Below are positions 16,237 through 23,717 of a stretch of DNA of 57,518 nt, in pieces. The stretch is from an uncultured Prevotella sp. (lineage in GTDB: Bacteria > Bacteroidota > Bacteroidia > Bacteroidales > Bacteroidaceae). The notes below the pieces were generated by a model, which was not told where the DNA came from, searched no databases, and saw only the letters and a program-made list of their open reading frames with translations. The stretch's first letter is position 1. The number at the start of each line of letters is the position of its first letter. The position numbers were made by a program, and so were the translations under genes. Location of the stretch: the NCBI GenBank assembly GCA_900544825.1, contig UQWP01000006.1, positions 1 to 57,518 on the forward strand. Reading direction: 5' to 3'.

Positions 16237-17481
16237 TTAATTTTCAATAATTTCAAACCCTACTTTCTTCAGGTCTTCCCAATAATGAGGATAGGATTTG
16301 CTCACTACCTCCGGATTGTTGATCTCAATCTGAGGGAACTTGAAGGCGAGAGGGGCGAATGCCATCGCCATACGATGATCCTCGTAGGTATCGATTGGAG
16401 CAAATGAAGGATCGCAGGTTTCGCCATCCCAATACAGAGTGTTGTCGTTTTCATCGTGGATGACATAGCCCACCTTCTTCAACTCTGTCTTCAGAGCCTC
16501 GATGCGGTCGGTCTCCTTGATTTTCAAGCTGGCAAGACCCGTGAACCTGAACTTCACACCCAAGGCACAGCAGGCTACCACGATGGTCTGAGCCAAATCT
16601 GGAGAACCGGAGAAATCGTATTCGAATTTCGGCAGAAGACAGCGGTTCGCCTTCAGCATAACATCTGTAAGATGATCATGGTTCTCAAATTCGCTCTTCA
16701 CTCCCAGCAGACTGAAGATGTATTTCACCACGGAATCTCCCTGCTTCGAGCAGTCCATCAAGCCTTCGAGCTGGATGCTGGAGTCGATGTTGCCATTCAG
16801 AGCCATCATCTCATACCAGTAGGAAGAAGCACTCCAGTCGTTCTCTATCATATAAGATGTCTCCTTGTAAGGCTGTGGCTTCACGGTGATGGTGTCCATA
16901 TCCGTCCAGTCGGCATCGGCACCATATTCCTTCATCGTCCAGAGCGTAAGGTCGATGTAAGGGCGGGATGCAATCTCTCCTGTCAACTTCAGTTCCAGTC
17001 CGTTCTTCAGAATCGGACCGATCATCAGAAGCGCCGAGATGTATTGCGAACTGATATTGCCCACTACCTCCAGATGGCCGCCTTCCAGCGCCTTGCCTCG
17101 GATGTGGAGTGGGGGATAACCTTCCTTCTTCTCGTAGGTGATGTCGGCGCCCAGATAGCGCAGGGCATCAACGAGGATGCCGATAGGACGGTTCTGCATG
17201 CGCTCGGTGCCCGTGATGGTATGTTCGCCGGGGGTGGCAGAGAGATAGGCGGTCATGAAACGCATGGCTGTGCCGGCTGCCTTGATGTTGATGACCTCTG
17301 GCATATTCTGAAGGGCTGCAACGATTACTTCCGTGTCATCGCAGTCGCTCAGGTTGTCGGGTTGGATATGGCTTCCAGCCATCGCACTGATTACGAGGGC
17401 GCGGTTGCTGATACTCTTGGATGCTGGCAAGTTGATACTTGCGTTCAGTTGGCTTGGTGCCTTGATGGTATATTTTATCAT
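16237..17481 (-). CDS. aroA: 3-phosphoshikimate 1-carboxyvinyltransferase (EPSP synthase)
   Basis: Sixth step of the shikimate pathway: joins phosphoenolpyruvate to shikimate-3-phosphate. The 414 residues include the substrate-binding start LPASKSISNRAL (K22, S23, R27), GTAMRFMTAYLS, a NRPIGILVDALRYLGA-type helix, and the closing DTYEDHRMAMAFAP motif with the catalytic acidic residue. It is a little shorter than E. coli AroA (427). First gene of a four-gene leftward operon; a TACTTTTG box and an ATAAGGT leader precede it. Confidence 0.95.
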   Translation of the reverse strand: MIKYTIKAPSQLNASINLPASKSISNRALVISAMAGSHIQPDNLSDCDDTEVIVAALQNMPEVINIKAAGTAMRFMTAYLSATPGEHTITGTERMQNRPIGILVDALRYLGADITYEKKEGYPPLHIRGKALEGGHLEVVGNISSQYISALLMIGPILKNGLELKLTGEIASRPYIDLTLWTMKEYGADADWTDMDTITVKPQPYKETSYMIENDWSASSYWYEMMALNGNIDSSIQLEGLMDCSKQGDSVVKYIFSLLGVKSEFENHDHLTDVMLKANRCLLPKFEYDFSGSPDLAQTIVVACCALGVKFRFTGLASLKIKETDRIEALKTELKKVGYVIHDENDNTLYWDGETCDPSFAPIDTYEDHRMAMAFAPLAFKFPQIEINNPEVVSKSYPHYWEDLKKVGFEIIEN

Positions 17482-17485
17482 ACGC

Positions 17486-17520
17486 GTACCTTATATTATA
17501 TATATTTTAGTGCAAAAGTA
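17486..17520 (-). promoter_or_regulatory. aroA leader: -7 box and ATAAGGT cassette
   Basis: Minus strand TACTTTTG (17520-17513) is a TAnnTTTG box. It is followed closely by the cassette TATATATAATATAAGGT, whose AAGG lies about 8 bases before the aroA ATG. No good -33 element was seen. Confidence 0.5.
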
Positions 17521-17866
17521 CAAAATAAAAAGTACATACGCTAGTTTTCGGGCGAAAAGTTTTCAAAATATCTCAAAAAACAGCATAGGCAGCCGTGCCC
17601 TGTTCTTATTGTTTGCTAACAATATGTAAACGAGATAGGGGTATTATTGGGGTATATGGAGATATGCCTATTTCAAAGTGTAAAAAACGACCCCCTAAAA
17701 TGTCAAATTGTAATTTTGTGTGCGTTTTCTTACAAAAAGTAAAACTGACCCCAAAAATAAGATAAAATAGCGTTAAGGAATGATACAACTTACCGGAATT
17801 TGTATTACCTTTGCATCAGAAAAAAGAAACAACAAGCAATAAGTAACAATCTAAAAATTAAAGAAT
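17521..17866. other. Intergenic control region with GGGGT/GACCCC boxes
   Basis: No gene is supported here. The stretch holds GGGGTAT at 17638 and 17649 (11 bases apart), and two related GTAAAA..GACCCC words at about 17679-17695 and 17739-17752 in the opposite sense. A TAATTTTG word lies near 17711 and the promoter of the downstream gene at 17806. The paired boxes look like operators, but no regulator is identifiable. Confidence 0.35.
17806..17813 (+). promoter_or_regulatory. -7 box for the gene at 17867
   Basis: TACCTTTG matches TAnnTTTG, 54 bases before the start codon; -33 element not evident, which may mean activator dependence given the boxes upstream. Confidence 0.5.
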
Positions 17867-18373
17867 ATGAAACGAATTATATTATTCTCATTGATGGCTC
17901 TCATGACCGTAGCTACTTTCGGTCGCAAGCGCGTAGAGAATGCAACAGTAGTAGCAGACACTATTTTCTATGCAGAAAATATGAAAAATGTAGCTAGTGC
18001 AGATCAGGCTAGTTATTACAGATTGCTGATGACTACCGGCGCTGGCATCAATAAGAAGGATGTGTTCCAGGACTTCTATATGAACGGTAATCTTCGTGCC
18101 GAGGGTGGATACAGCTTCATCGATCTCGGTAACGACCGCAATACGATCTTCAATGGTGAGGTTACTACTTTCTATAAGAATGGTAAGGAGAAGTGGCACG
18201 GAAAGTATGTTAACGGCAAGCGTGAGGGATACTTCACTCTCCAGCTCCGTGAAGGTGGCGTGGCTGTTGTTCAGTTCAAGAACGGTAAGTCTGTTCACAA
18301 TTACTTCATGGTAACATACAAGGATGGTACCACTGAGAAGAAGAATCTCTCTGAGATTCAGTCTTTGATGTAG
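17867..18373 (+). CDS. Secreted MORN-like repeat protein, function unknown
   Basis: A 168-residue protein with an N-terminal signal sequence (MKRIILFSLMALMTVATFG). Its middle and C-terminal parts contain MORN/YwqK-like repeats: FYMNGNLRAEGGY, FYKNGKEKWHGKYVNGKREGYFTL, then QFKNGKSVHNYF. Such repeats form short beta hairpins in surface or periplasmic proteins; no enzymatic role is implied. Monocistronic, with a -7 box upstream and a hairpin terminator downstream. Confidence 0.75.
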   Translation: MKRIILFSLMALMTVATFGRKRVENATVVADTIFYAENMKNVASADQASYYRLLMTTGAGINKKDVFQDFYMNGNLRAEGGYSFIDLGNDRNTIFNGEVTTFYKNGKEKWHGKYVNGKREGYFTLQLREGGVAVVQFKNGKSVHNYFMVTYKDGTTEKKNLSEIQSLM

Positions 18374-18464
18374 AAAATCTCTTTAAAATAGAAATCTCTC
18401 TCTTAAATTAAATAGAAAAATCTCTCTTATATAAATTAAAATTTTATGTTGATATGACCAATAT

Positions 18465-18505
18465 GGGGATGGCTTCCGGGAGGAAGGTACATCCCCTTTA
18501 TTTTT
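18465..18505 (+). terminator. Terminator of the MORN-like gene
   Basis: GGGGATG (18465-18471) pairs with CATCCCC (18490-18496), with an inner CTTCC/GGAAG stem, followed by TTTATTTTT. Confidence 0.75.
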
Positions 18506-18523
18506 CTGGTATATGCGTAACTG

Positions 18524-18559
18524 AAAAAGGTCTGGCGATGATATTCGCCAGACCTTTTT
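18524..18559. terminator. Bidirectional terminator next to xth
   Basis: Perfect 15-bp stem (18524-18538 with 18545-18559) with A5 and T5 ends and a 6-base loop, just beyond the leftward xth stop. Confidence 0.88.
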
Positions 18560-18566
18560 ACAATAT

Positions 18567-19319
18567 TTAGAGTGCCAGGTCAACCTCTACCGGGCAGTGG
18601 TCGCTGCCCATGATGTCGGTATGGATCTTGGCTTCTGTAATCTGTTCTTTCAAGCGGTCGGATACCAGGAAGTAGTCGATGCGCCAGCCGGCATTCTTCT
18701 CGCGTGCCTTGAATCGGTATGACCACCACGAATAGGTAACCTCTTCGGGATGCAGATAGCGGAAGGTATCCGTAAAGCCGTCGTTCAGAAGATCGGTCAT
18801 CTTCTCGCGCTCCTCGTCGGTAAAACCGGCATTGCGACGGTTGGTCTTCGGATTCTTGATATCTATCTCCTGATGTGCCACATTCAGGTCGCCGCACACC
18901 ACCACAGGCTTCTTGGCATCCAGGGCCTTCAGGAACTTGCGGAAATCATCTTCCCAGGTCATACGGTAATCCAGTCGCTTCAGCTCGGTCTGGGAGTTCG
19001 GGGTATAGCAGGTTACGAGATAGAAGCTGTCATACTCCAGGGTGATGACTCTTCCTTCGTGGTCGTGCTCCTCCACGCCCATACCGTAGCTCACGCTCAG
19101 TGGCTGGTGGCGGGTATAGATGGCTGTGCCCGAGTATCCCTTCTTCTCGGCATAGTTCCAGTAGCTTTCGTAGCCCTCAAACTTCAGGTCGAGCTGGCCT
19201 TCCTGCATCTTGGTTTCCTGCAGGCAGAAGAAGTCGGCATCGAGCGCCTTAAACTGGTTCTCGAAGTCCTTGCCCACGCAAGCACGCAGGCCATTCACGT
19301 TCCAGGATATAAACTTCAT
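18567..19319 (-). CDS. xth: Exodeoxyribonuclease III
   Basis: AP endonuclease / 3'-5' exonuclease of base-excision repair, 250 residues. The exonuclease-endonuclease-phosphatase fold is marked by FISWNVNGLRA (Asn7), LQETK (metal Glu35), CGDLNVAHQEID (catalytic Asp/Asn), RIDYFLVSD and the closing GSDHCPVEVDL (catalytic His). Last gene of the DUF1599-DoxX/TPI-SPOR-folE-xth run; the 16-base spacer after folE carries one TTCAAAGT unit. Confidence 0.94.
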   Translation of the reverse strand: MKFISWNVNGLRACVGKDFENQFKALDADFFCLQETKMQEGQLDLKFEGYESYWNYAEKKGYSGTAIYTRHQPLSVSYGMGVEEHDHEGRVITLEYDSFYLVTCYTPNSQTELKRLDYRMTWEDDFRKFLKALDAKKPVVVCGDLNVAHQEIDIKNPKTNRRNAGFTDEEREKMTDLLNDGFTDTFRYLHPEEVTYSWWSYRFKAREKNAGWRIDYFLVSDRLKEQITEAKIHTDIMGSDHCPVEVDLAL

Positions 19320-19335
19320 ATTACTTTGAACTTAT

Positions 19336-19929
19336 TTAGATTCTCTTAGTTTCACCTCTGAGCAGGCTCATGAACTCCTGGCGGGTGTTCAGCGAATTGA
19401 ATACGCCGCTGTAGTCGCTAGTAGTAGTGATGGAGTTCTGCTTCTCCACACCACGCATCTGCATGCACATGTGCTTGGCCTCTATCACCACCATTACGCC
19501 CTGAGGATTCAAGGTCTCCTGGATGCAGTCCTTGATCTGCTGGGTAAGGCGCTCCTGCACCTGAAGGCGGTGGCTGAAGATATCTACCACACGGGCAATC
19601 TTGCTCAATCCGGTAATCTTGCCGTTAGGGATGTAAGCCACGTGTACCTTGCCATAGAAAGGCAGCATGTGATGCTCGCAGAGAGAGAAGAAATCAATGT
19701 CCTTCACGATGACCATCTGGTCGTATTTCTCCTCAAAGAGGGCATCGGTCAATACCTTGTGGGCATCCTGATAGTAGCCGCGGGTCAATACCTGCATCGC
19801 CTTGGCTACGCGCATAGGAGTCTTGACAAGTCCTTCACGCTCAGTGTCTTCACCCAGGAGCTTCAATACTTCCTTATAGTGTCCTGCGAGTTCATCCAAT
19901 CCCTCGCGAAATTCTGTTTCTGGATTCAT
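19336..19929 (-). CDS. folE: GTP cyclohydrolase I
   Basis: First step of tetrahydrofolate synthesis: GTP to 7,8-dihydroneopterin triphosphate. The 197 residues match the family length. The zinc site is visible as FSLCEHHMLPFYGKVHVAY and the distal Cys in KHMCMQMRGVEK; the substrate region is SKIARVVDIFSHRLQVQERLT. It belongs to a leftward cluster and is preceded by a leader of TTCAAAGT repeats. folK, another folate gene, lies 17 kb away. Confidence 0.95.
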   Translation of the reverse strand: MNPETEFREGLDELAGHYKEVLKLLGEDTEREGLVKTPMRVAKAMQVLTRGYYQDAHKVLTDALFEEKYDQMVIVKDIDFFSLCEHHMLPFYGKVHVAYIPNGKITGLSKIARVVDIFSHRLQVQERLTQQIKDCIQETLNPQGVMVVIEAKHMCMQMRGVEKQNSITTTSDYSGVFNSLNTRQEFMSLLRGETKRI

Positions 19930-20009
19930 ATCTTTTTACTTTGAACTTTGAATTTTGAACTTTGAACTTTATGATTAGTAAAGCTGTTGAATTCTTCACT
20001 CTTCACTTT
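19930..20009 (-). repeat. Repetitive leader between the SPOR gene and folE
   Basis: Read leftward: AAGTGAAGAGTGAAGAATTC next to the upstream stop, then four TTCAAA(G/A)T units ending shortly before the folE ATG. The spacer carries little other sequence. Confidence 0.75.
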
Positions 20010-20723
20010 TTAATACTGCACGGTAATCTGTCCTTTTACCAGGCATGCCTGTCTGTATCCCAGGGCTTTCACCTTGGCAAGCACCTTCTGTGCTTCGCCC
20101 AGGGTGCGGAAGTTGCCCATGCGGCAAATCCATCTTGGTGAGTAGAAGTGCACATATACAGGCTGGTCTGGGAACTTCATCTTGATGTTGTTGCCCATCT
20201 GTTCGGCCTTCAGTCGGTCGTTGCGTGAGTTTCCTCCGGCAAAGATCTGCACTCTATATCCTGTAACCTTATAGCTTCTGCGCATCACCTTCTTGCGCAT
20301 GTCCACTACAGGCATCTCGGTTTCTTCCTGATGTGTCTCAGCTTTTTGTGCATTGTTTTCATGCTGTTTCTCCTTGGCAGCTTCGTGCTGTGGCTCATTC
20401 TTCTTGAGTGAGTCTGGGGTCTGCTTGTGAGAGTCCGGAGTCTGCTTGTGCTGTGTAGCAGGAGTTACTTCTTTATGCTGAGTATCTGTTGGTTTCTTCT
20501 GTGGTTGTGGGGTAGTCTTAGTCTTATCGTCCTGTGGATTCACCTGATTCGTATTGGTAGGAACCTGTTTTCCGTTCACCAATTCGTCGATAGCCTTGCT
20601 TTGGTGTACGGTCACGACACCCTGTCCTGGATTCTTCTGCTTGAGATAATCCAAGTAAGTCTGCGCATTCATCTGGATAGATGAGCAGAGGATGAAAATC
20701 AATAATGTGACGAATTGTTTCAT
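20010..20723 (-). CDS. Secreted SPOR-domain protein
   Basis: A 237-residue exported protein: signal peptide (MKQFVTLLIFILCSSIQMNA, then QTYLD). Residues about 50-140 form a low-complexity linker rich in Thr, Gln, Lys, Pro and His (repeats of HKQTPDS), and the C-terminal SPOR domain (about 155-237) has YRVQIFAGGNSRNDRLKAEQ and the closing QACLVKGQITVQY. SPOR domains bind glycan strands lacking stem peptides at division sites, so a cell-envelope role is likely. It lies between the TPI region and folE. Confidence 0.88.
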   Translation of the reverse strand: MKQFVTLLIFILCSSIQMNAQTYLDYLKQKNPGQGVVTVHQSKAIDELVNGKQVPTNTNQVNPQDDKTKTTPQPQKKPTDTQHKEVTPATQHKQTPDSHKQTPDSLKKNEPQHEAAKEKQHENNAQKAETHQEETEMPVVDMRKKVMRRSYKVTGYRVQIFAGGNSRNDRLKAEQMGNNIKMKFPDQPVYVHFYSPRWICRMGNFRTLGEAQKVLAKVKALGYRQACLVKGQITVQY

Positions 20724-20728
20724 GACTA

Positions 20729-20746
20729 TACCTTATTTAATATATA
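20729..20746 (-). promoter_or_regulatory. ATAAGGT leader cassette of the SPOR gene
   Basis: On the minus strand TATATATTAAATAAGGT places AAGG about 8 bases before the ATG at 20723; same cassette as birA, aroA and the AAA-ATPase gene. Confidence 0.45.
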
Positions 20747-20806
20747 TACCTATTATTAATATATAATGTGTCAGCAATCTGTTTCTGTTATCCTATAAAG
20801 ATAGGG

Positions 20807-20841
20807 AAAGGGATGCCCCCAGGAAAGAAGGCATCCCCTTT
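20807..20841 (-). terminator. Terminator after tpiA
   Basis: GGGATGCC (20810-20817) pairs with GGCATCCC (20830-20837), flanked by AAA/TTT with a one-base bulge, beyond the leftward tpiA stop. It partly separates tpiA from the SPOR gene. Confidence 0.65.
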
Positions 20842-20860
20842 GGTAAATATCCTTGTGAGA

Positions 20861-21622
20861 TTACTTCTTCCAAGCGTCGATGATACCCTTGAAATCAGCA
20901 GCCTTCAAAGAAGCACCACCGATCAAACCACCGTCGATGTTTGGCTTAGCGAAGAGTTCAGGAGCGTTGCTAGCCTTGCAGCTACCACCGTAGAGGATTG
21001 ATGTCTCCTCAGCAGCCTCGTTACCGTACTTCTCTGCAACGATAGAGCGGATGTATGCCAACATCTCCTCAGCCTGGTCAGAAGTAGCAGTCTTACCTGT
21101 ACCGATAGCCCAGATTGGCTCGTAAGCGAGGATGATGTTCTTCCAAGCCTCTGCGCTCAAGTGGAATACTGAACCTTCCAACTCAGCCTTAACAACCTCG
21201 TTCTGCTTCTCTGCCTCGCGCTCCTCGAGAGTCTCACCGCAGCAGAAGATGACCTTCAAACCGTTAGCCAAAGCCAACTCTACCTTCTCCTTCAAGATCT
21301 CTGCAGTCTCGCCATAGTACTGACGACGCTCTGAGTGGCCGAGGATAACGTACTGAGCACCTGTGCTCTTTACCATCTCAGCTGAAACCTCACCTGTGAA
21401 AGCACCCTTAGCCTTGTCTGCGCAGTTCTCTGCACCAAGACCTACAATCTCTGAATCCAAAACCTGAGCTACAGAAGCCAAGTGGATGAATGGAGTGCAG
21501 ATTACTACGTCGCAGTTTGGCTTGTCTGCTACCAATGCCTCGTTGATCTCCTTAGCGAGAGCAACACCGTCCTGCAGGTTCATGTTCATTTTCCAGTTAC
21601 CTGCTACAATTTTCTTTCTCAT
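20861..21622 (-). CDS. tpiA: Triosephosphate isomerase module (possible internal start)
   Basis: Interconverts dihydroxyacetone phosphate and glyceraldehyde-3-phosphate in glycolysis. From ATG 21622 the product is 253 residues, the normal length, with Lys in GNWKMN, the catalytic His in ILGHSERR, Glu in AYEPIWAIGTGKTA and the phosphate-binding ILYGGSCK and GGLIGGASL. The purine-rich run AAAAGAAAAGAAAA before the ATG would suit initiation, so a free cytosolic TPI is plausible even though the frame is open upstream. TPI fused to a membrane anchor would be odd for a soluble dimer. Confidence 0.85.
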   Translation of the reverse strand: MRKKIVAGNWKMNMNLQDGVALAKEINEALVADKPNCDVVICTPFIHLASVAQVLDSEIVGLGAENCADKAKGAFTGEVSAEMVKSTGAQYVILGHSERRQYYGETAEILKEKVELALANGLKVIFCCGETLEEREAEKQNEVVKAELEGSVFHLSAEAWKNIILAYEPIWAIGTGKTATSDQAEEMLAYIRSIVAEKYGNEAAEETSILYGGSCKASNAPELFAKPNIDGGLIGGASLKAADFKGIIDAWKK

Positions 21623-22939
21623 TTTTCTTTTCTTTTTAAAAGTTGATAATATTCTGTTTGAATTCTCTTTCTTTCTAATCCATGCGCCCCAAGCCCAGAG
21701 CCTGTCGGCGATGGTAAGGAGCACCAGCGGGATGACAAACCAGGAGATGATGCCGGCTATCTTCTTGGCGGCACTTACTTCCGGCATCTTGCCTATTTCG
21801 GTATGTTCCAGCGGCTTGCCTGCTATCTCTGCCATGTTAGGCAGGTCGTTGTGGCTCCATTTCCGGATGATGGTTCCGTCTTTCAGCAGCAGGAGTCCCG
21901 GATTGCTGCGTATCACGGTCTTCAGCGTTGTCTCGTCTGTGATATAGAAGGGATATTCTGCTCCCGTGATGTCTTGCCAGTGTCTGATGGCCTTCTCTGT
22001 ACTTGCCGTGAGGCAGAGGAAGGGATAGCCATGGTCGTTGGCGTATTCGTATATCTCGTCGATGTTGCCGAAGTTGCTGTCGTCGGCAAATTCCAGGTGG
22101 GGCGAGATGAGCAGGAAGGTGTAGCCCTTGCGGTGTATCACTTCCTGAGTGATGTCTTCGCCCGTCTGCGTATCTTCTATGCTGAAGTCGTGGATAGGGG
22201 GCACGTAGCCTTCTTCCGTCTGCACCGTCTTGCTGTCGATGAAGGTCCAGGTGGAGTCGGGATAGTTGTCTATCGTAAACTCCTTCCGTTCTCCGTTCTT
22301 TTCCAGAATGAAGGTGGTGTCAAACTTGGGCTGCTTGGCTCCCTTCGGAATCTCCATGCCCTTGGCGATGTTGGCACCGATGTGATAAGGGCGGAAGTCG
22401 AACTGTGGAAGATACCACAGACTCCAGGTGCTCATCACGATGGAGAAGAGGAACGTATAGTTGATGACAATCCATCGGGTTGGCTTGGATATGAGCAATG
22501 GCATGTCCATCGGTCTTCTCCAGAGCAGGACGGCGATGGCGAGGAGGATGATGTTCTTGACGAACGTCTCCATGTTGGTGAGCACGATGGCATCACCGAA
22601 GCAGCCGCAGTCCTTCACCGGGTCGGCGATGACAATCCAGAGTGTTATCAGCGTCATCACTGCCATCACGAGCAGGGTAATCTTGCTTACCAGTTTTCTG
22701 CGGATGGCAAAGAGCAGGAAGATACCGATGGCAAACTCGCACATGGCAAGCAATACCGACATTACCAGTGTACTCCACGACGGGAACATCCAGTCGATGT
22801 GCAGAGCCTCCAGATAGTCGGTTATCTTATATTGCGTGCCCAGCGGGTCAATTCCCTTCACAAATCCCGAGAAGATAAAGGTTGCTGCCAGGAGCAGTCG
22901 CCCGATGTTTACCGCTATCTTTCTTGCTATCTTCATCAT
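20861..22939 (-). CDS. DoxX-like membrane protein in frame with triosephosphate isomerase
   Basis: One open frame of 692 codons spans two proteins that are usually separate neighbours in Bacteroidales. Residues 1-~430: DoxX-like membrane domain (four helices, FSGFVKGIDPLGTQYKI), two further helices, a thioredoxin-like periplasmic domain lacking a CxxC, and a C-terminal helix with a Lys/Arg-rich tail. Residues 440-692: a complete triosephosphate isomerase starting MRKKIVAGNWKMNM. No stop separates them. A one-base change in the T4-A5 run just upstream of the TPI Met would restore a stop, so this may be a true fusion, a homopolymer error, or two proteins through internal initiation. Confidence 0.75.
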   Translation of the reverse strand: MMKIARKIAVNIGRLLLAATFIFSGFVKGIDPLGTQYKITDYLEALHIDWMFPSWSTLVMSVLLAMCEFAIGIFLLFAIRRKLVSKITLLVMAVMTLITLWIVIADPVKDCGCFGDAIVLTNMETFVKNIILLAIAVLLWRRPMDMPLLISKPTRWIVINYTFLFSIVMSTWSLWYLPQFDFRPYHIGANIAKGMEIPKGAKQPKFDTTFILEKNGERKEFTIDNYPDSTWTFIDSKTVQTEEGYVPPIHDFSIEDTQTGEDITQEVIHRKGYTFLLISPHLEFADDSNFGNIDEIYEYANDHGYPFLCLTASTEKAIRHWQDITGAEYPFYITDETTLKTVIRSNPGLLLLKDGTIIRKWSHNDLPNMAEIAGKPLEHTEIGKMPEVSAAKKIAGIISWFVIPLVLLTIADRLWAWGAWIRKKENSNRILSTFKKKRKMRKKIVAGNWKMNMNLQDGVALAKEINEALVADKPNCDVVICTPFIHLASVAQVLDSEIVGLGAENCADKAKGAFTGEVSAEMVKSTGAQYVILGHSERRQYYGETAEILKEKVELALANGLKVIFCCGETLEEREAEKQNEVVKAELEGSVFHLSAEAWKNIILAYEPIWAIGTGKTATSDQAEEMLAYIRSIVAEKYGNEAAEETSILYGGSCKASNAPELFAKPNIDGGLIGGASLKAADFKGIIDAWKK

Positions 22940-22940
22940 G

Positions 22941-23000
22941 TCTCACTACTCTTGATTATTTCTCACTCATCTTGATTAATTCTCACTCATTTTGATGGCT
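22941..23000 (-). repeat. Three 20-bp tandem repeats across a stop codon
   Basis: Units at 22941-22960, 22961-22980 and 22981-23000 share TCTCACT(C/A)(A/C)T..TTGAT. The rightmost holds the last codons of the DUF1599 gene, and the stop falls at its boundary; the other two fill the spacer up to the next ATG. Confidence 0.9.
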
Positions 23001-23524
23001 CCGAACACGGCATAGTTGATAATGTCCATGTAGTTGGCGTCGATGCCTTCCGAAACGAGAGTAGCACCTGCGATGTCCTCAATTTCCTTCACGCGCTGAA
23101 TCTTGGTCAGGATGAAGTCGGTGTAGCTGCTTACTCTCATCGAGCGCCATGCCTCGTCGTAGTCATGGTTCTTCTTGAGCATCAGCTGCAGTGCTTCCTG
23201 CGCATGGCGGTCGTAGAGTTTCATGGCCTCTTCGGGTGTCATATCCACTTCATCCACGAAAGGCTTTTCCAACTGGATGAGTCCTACGATACCATAATTA
23301 ATAAGGGCAATGAACTCTGGGCGGATGCCTTCGCCCACCAAAGATTCCTTCTTGATTTCGAGCGAACGGATTCGCTTTGCCTTGATATAGAGTTGGTCTG
23401 TGAGAGAAGAAGGACGCAAGATTCTCCAAGAGGCTCCGTAATCATGAAGCTTCTTCTCAAATAATGCCCTGCATTCACTCATGACATTCTTAAACTGCTG
23501 TTCTGTTTTCAATAAATCTGCCAT
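22976..23524 (-). CDS. DUF1599 domain protein
   Basis: A 182-residue cytoplasmic protein made of two similar halves, each with a KKLHDYGASWR- or KKNHDYDEAWR-type motif followed by DQLYIKAKRIRSLE or DFILTKIQRVKEIE and a GE/SEGI..INYG/A helix. This is the duplicated DUF1599 pattern; the family is predicted to act on nucleotides, but the reaction is unknown to me. ATG 23524 is chosen over 23557 because the -7 box TAAATTTG lies between them. First gene of the leftward cluster. Confidence 0.85.
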   Translation of the reverse strand: MADLLKTEQQFKNVMSECRALFEKKLHDYGASWRILRPSSLTDQLYIKAKRIRSLEIKKESLVGEGIRPEFIALINYGIVGLIQLEKPFVDEVDMTPEEAMKLYDRHAQEALQLMLKKNHDYDEAWRSMRVSSYTDFILTKIQRVKEIEDIAGATLVSEGIDANYMDIINYAVFGAIKMSEN

Positions 23525-23544
23525 AATAATTTCGAAATTCGGTG

Positions 23545-23576
23545 CAAATTTACGCATTTATTATGAAATAGCCAAA
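23545..23576 (-). promoter_or_regulatory. Promoter of the DUF1599-tpiA-folE-xth cluster
   Basis: Minus strand TTTG (23576-23573), 20-base spacer, TAAATTTG (23552-23545), about 20 bases before ATG 23524. Confidence 0.7.
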
Positions 23577-23665
23577 TATTTATTTTGTATTTTACATATT
23601 TTGCAGTAACTTTAAATAAGTTACGCTGCATCTCAACAATAAAAACAAAAAAAACCTTTTTTTAT

Positions 23666-23696
23666 TTTGTATTGTCTTCGATTTGCAGTAACTTTG
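23666..23696 (+). promoter_or_regulatory. Promoter of cca
   Basis: TTTG at 23666-23669, 19-base spacer, TAACTTTG at 23689-23696: exact consensus. The spacer carries TCTTC at positions 6-10, shared with the ftsX and yfhO promoters. Confidence 0.8.
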
Positions 23697-23717
23697 CACC
23701 CCGAAAGAAAAAAGAGT

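Noticed and set aside
17606..17788. 60-codon leftward frame in the aroA upstream gap
   Set aside because: No ribosome site or promoter, unusual composition, and it overlaps the probable control region.
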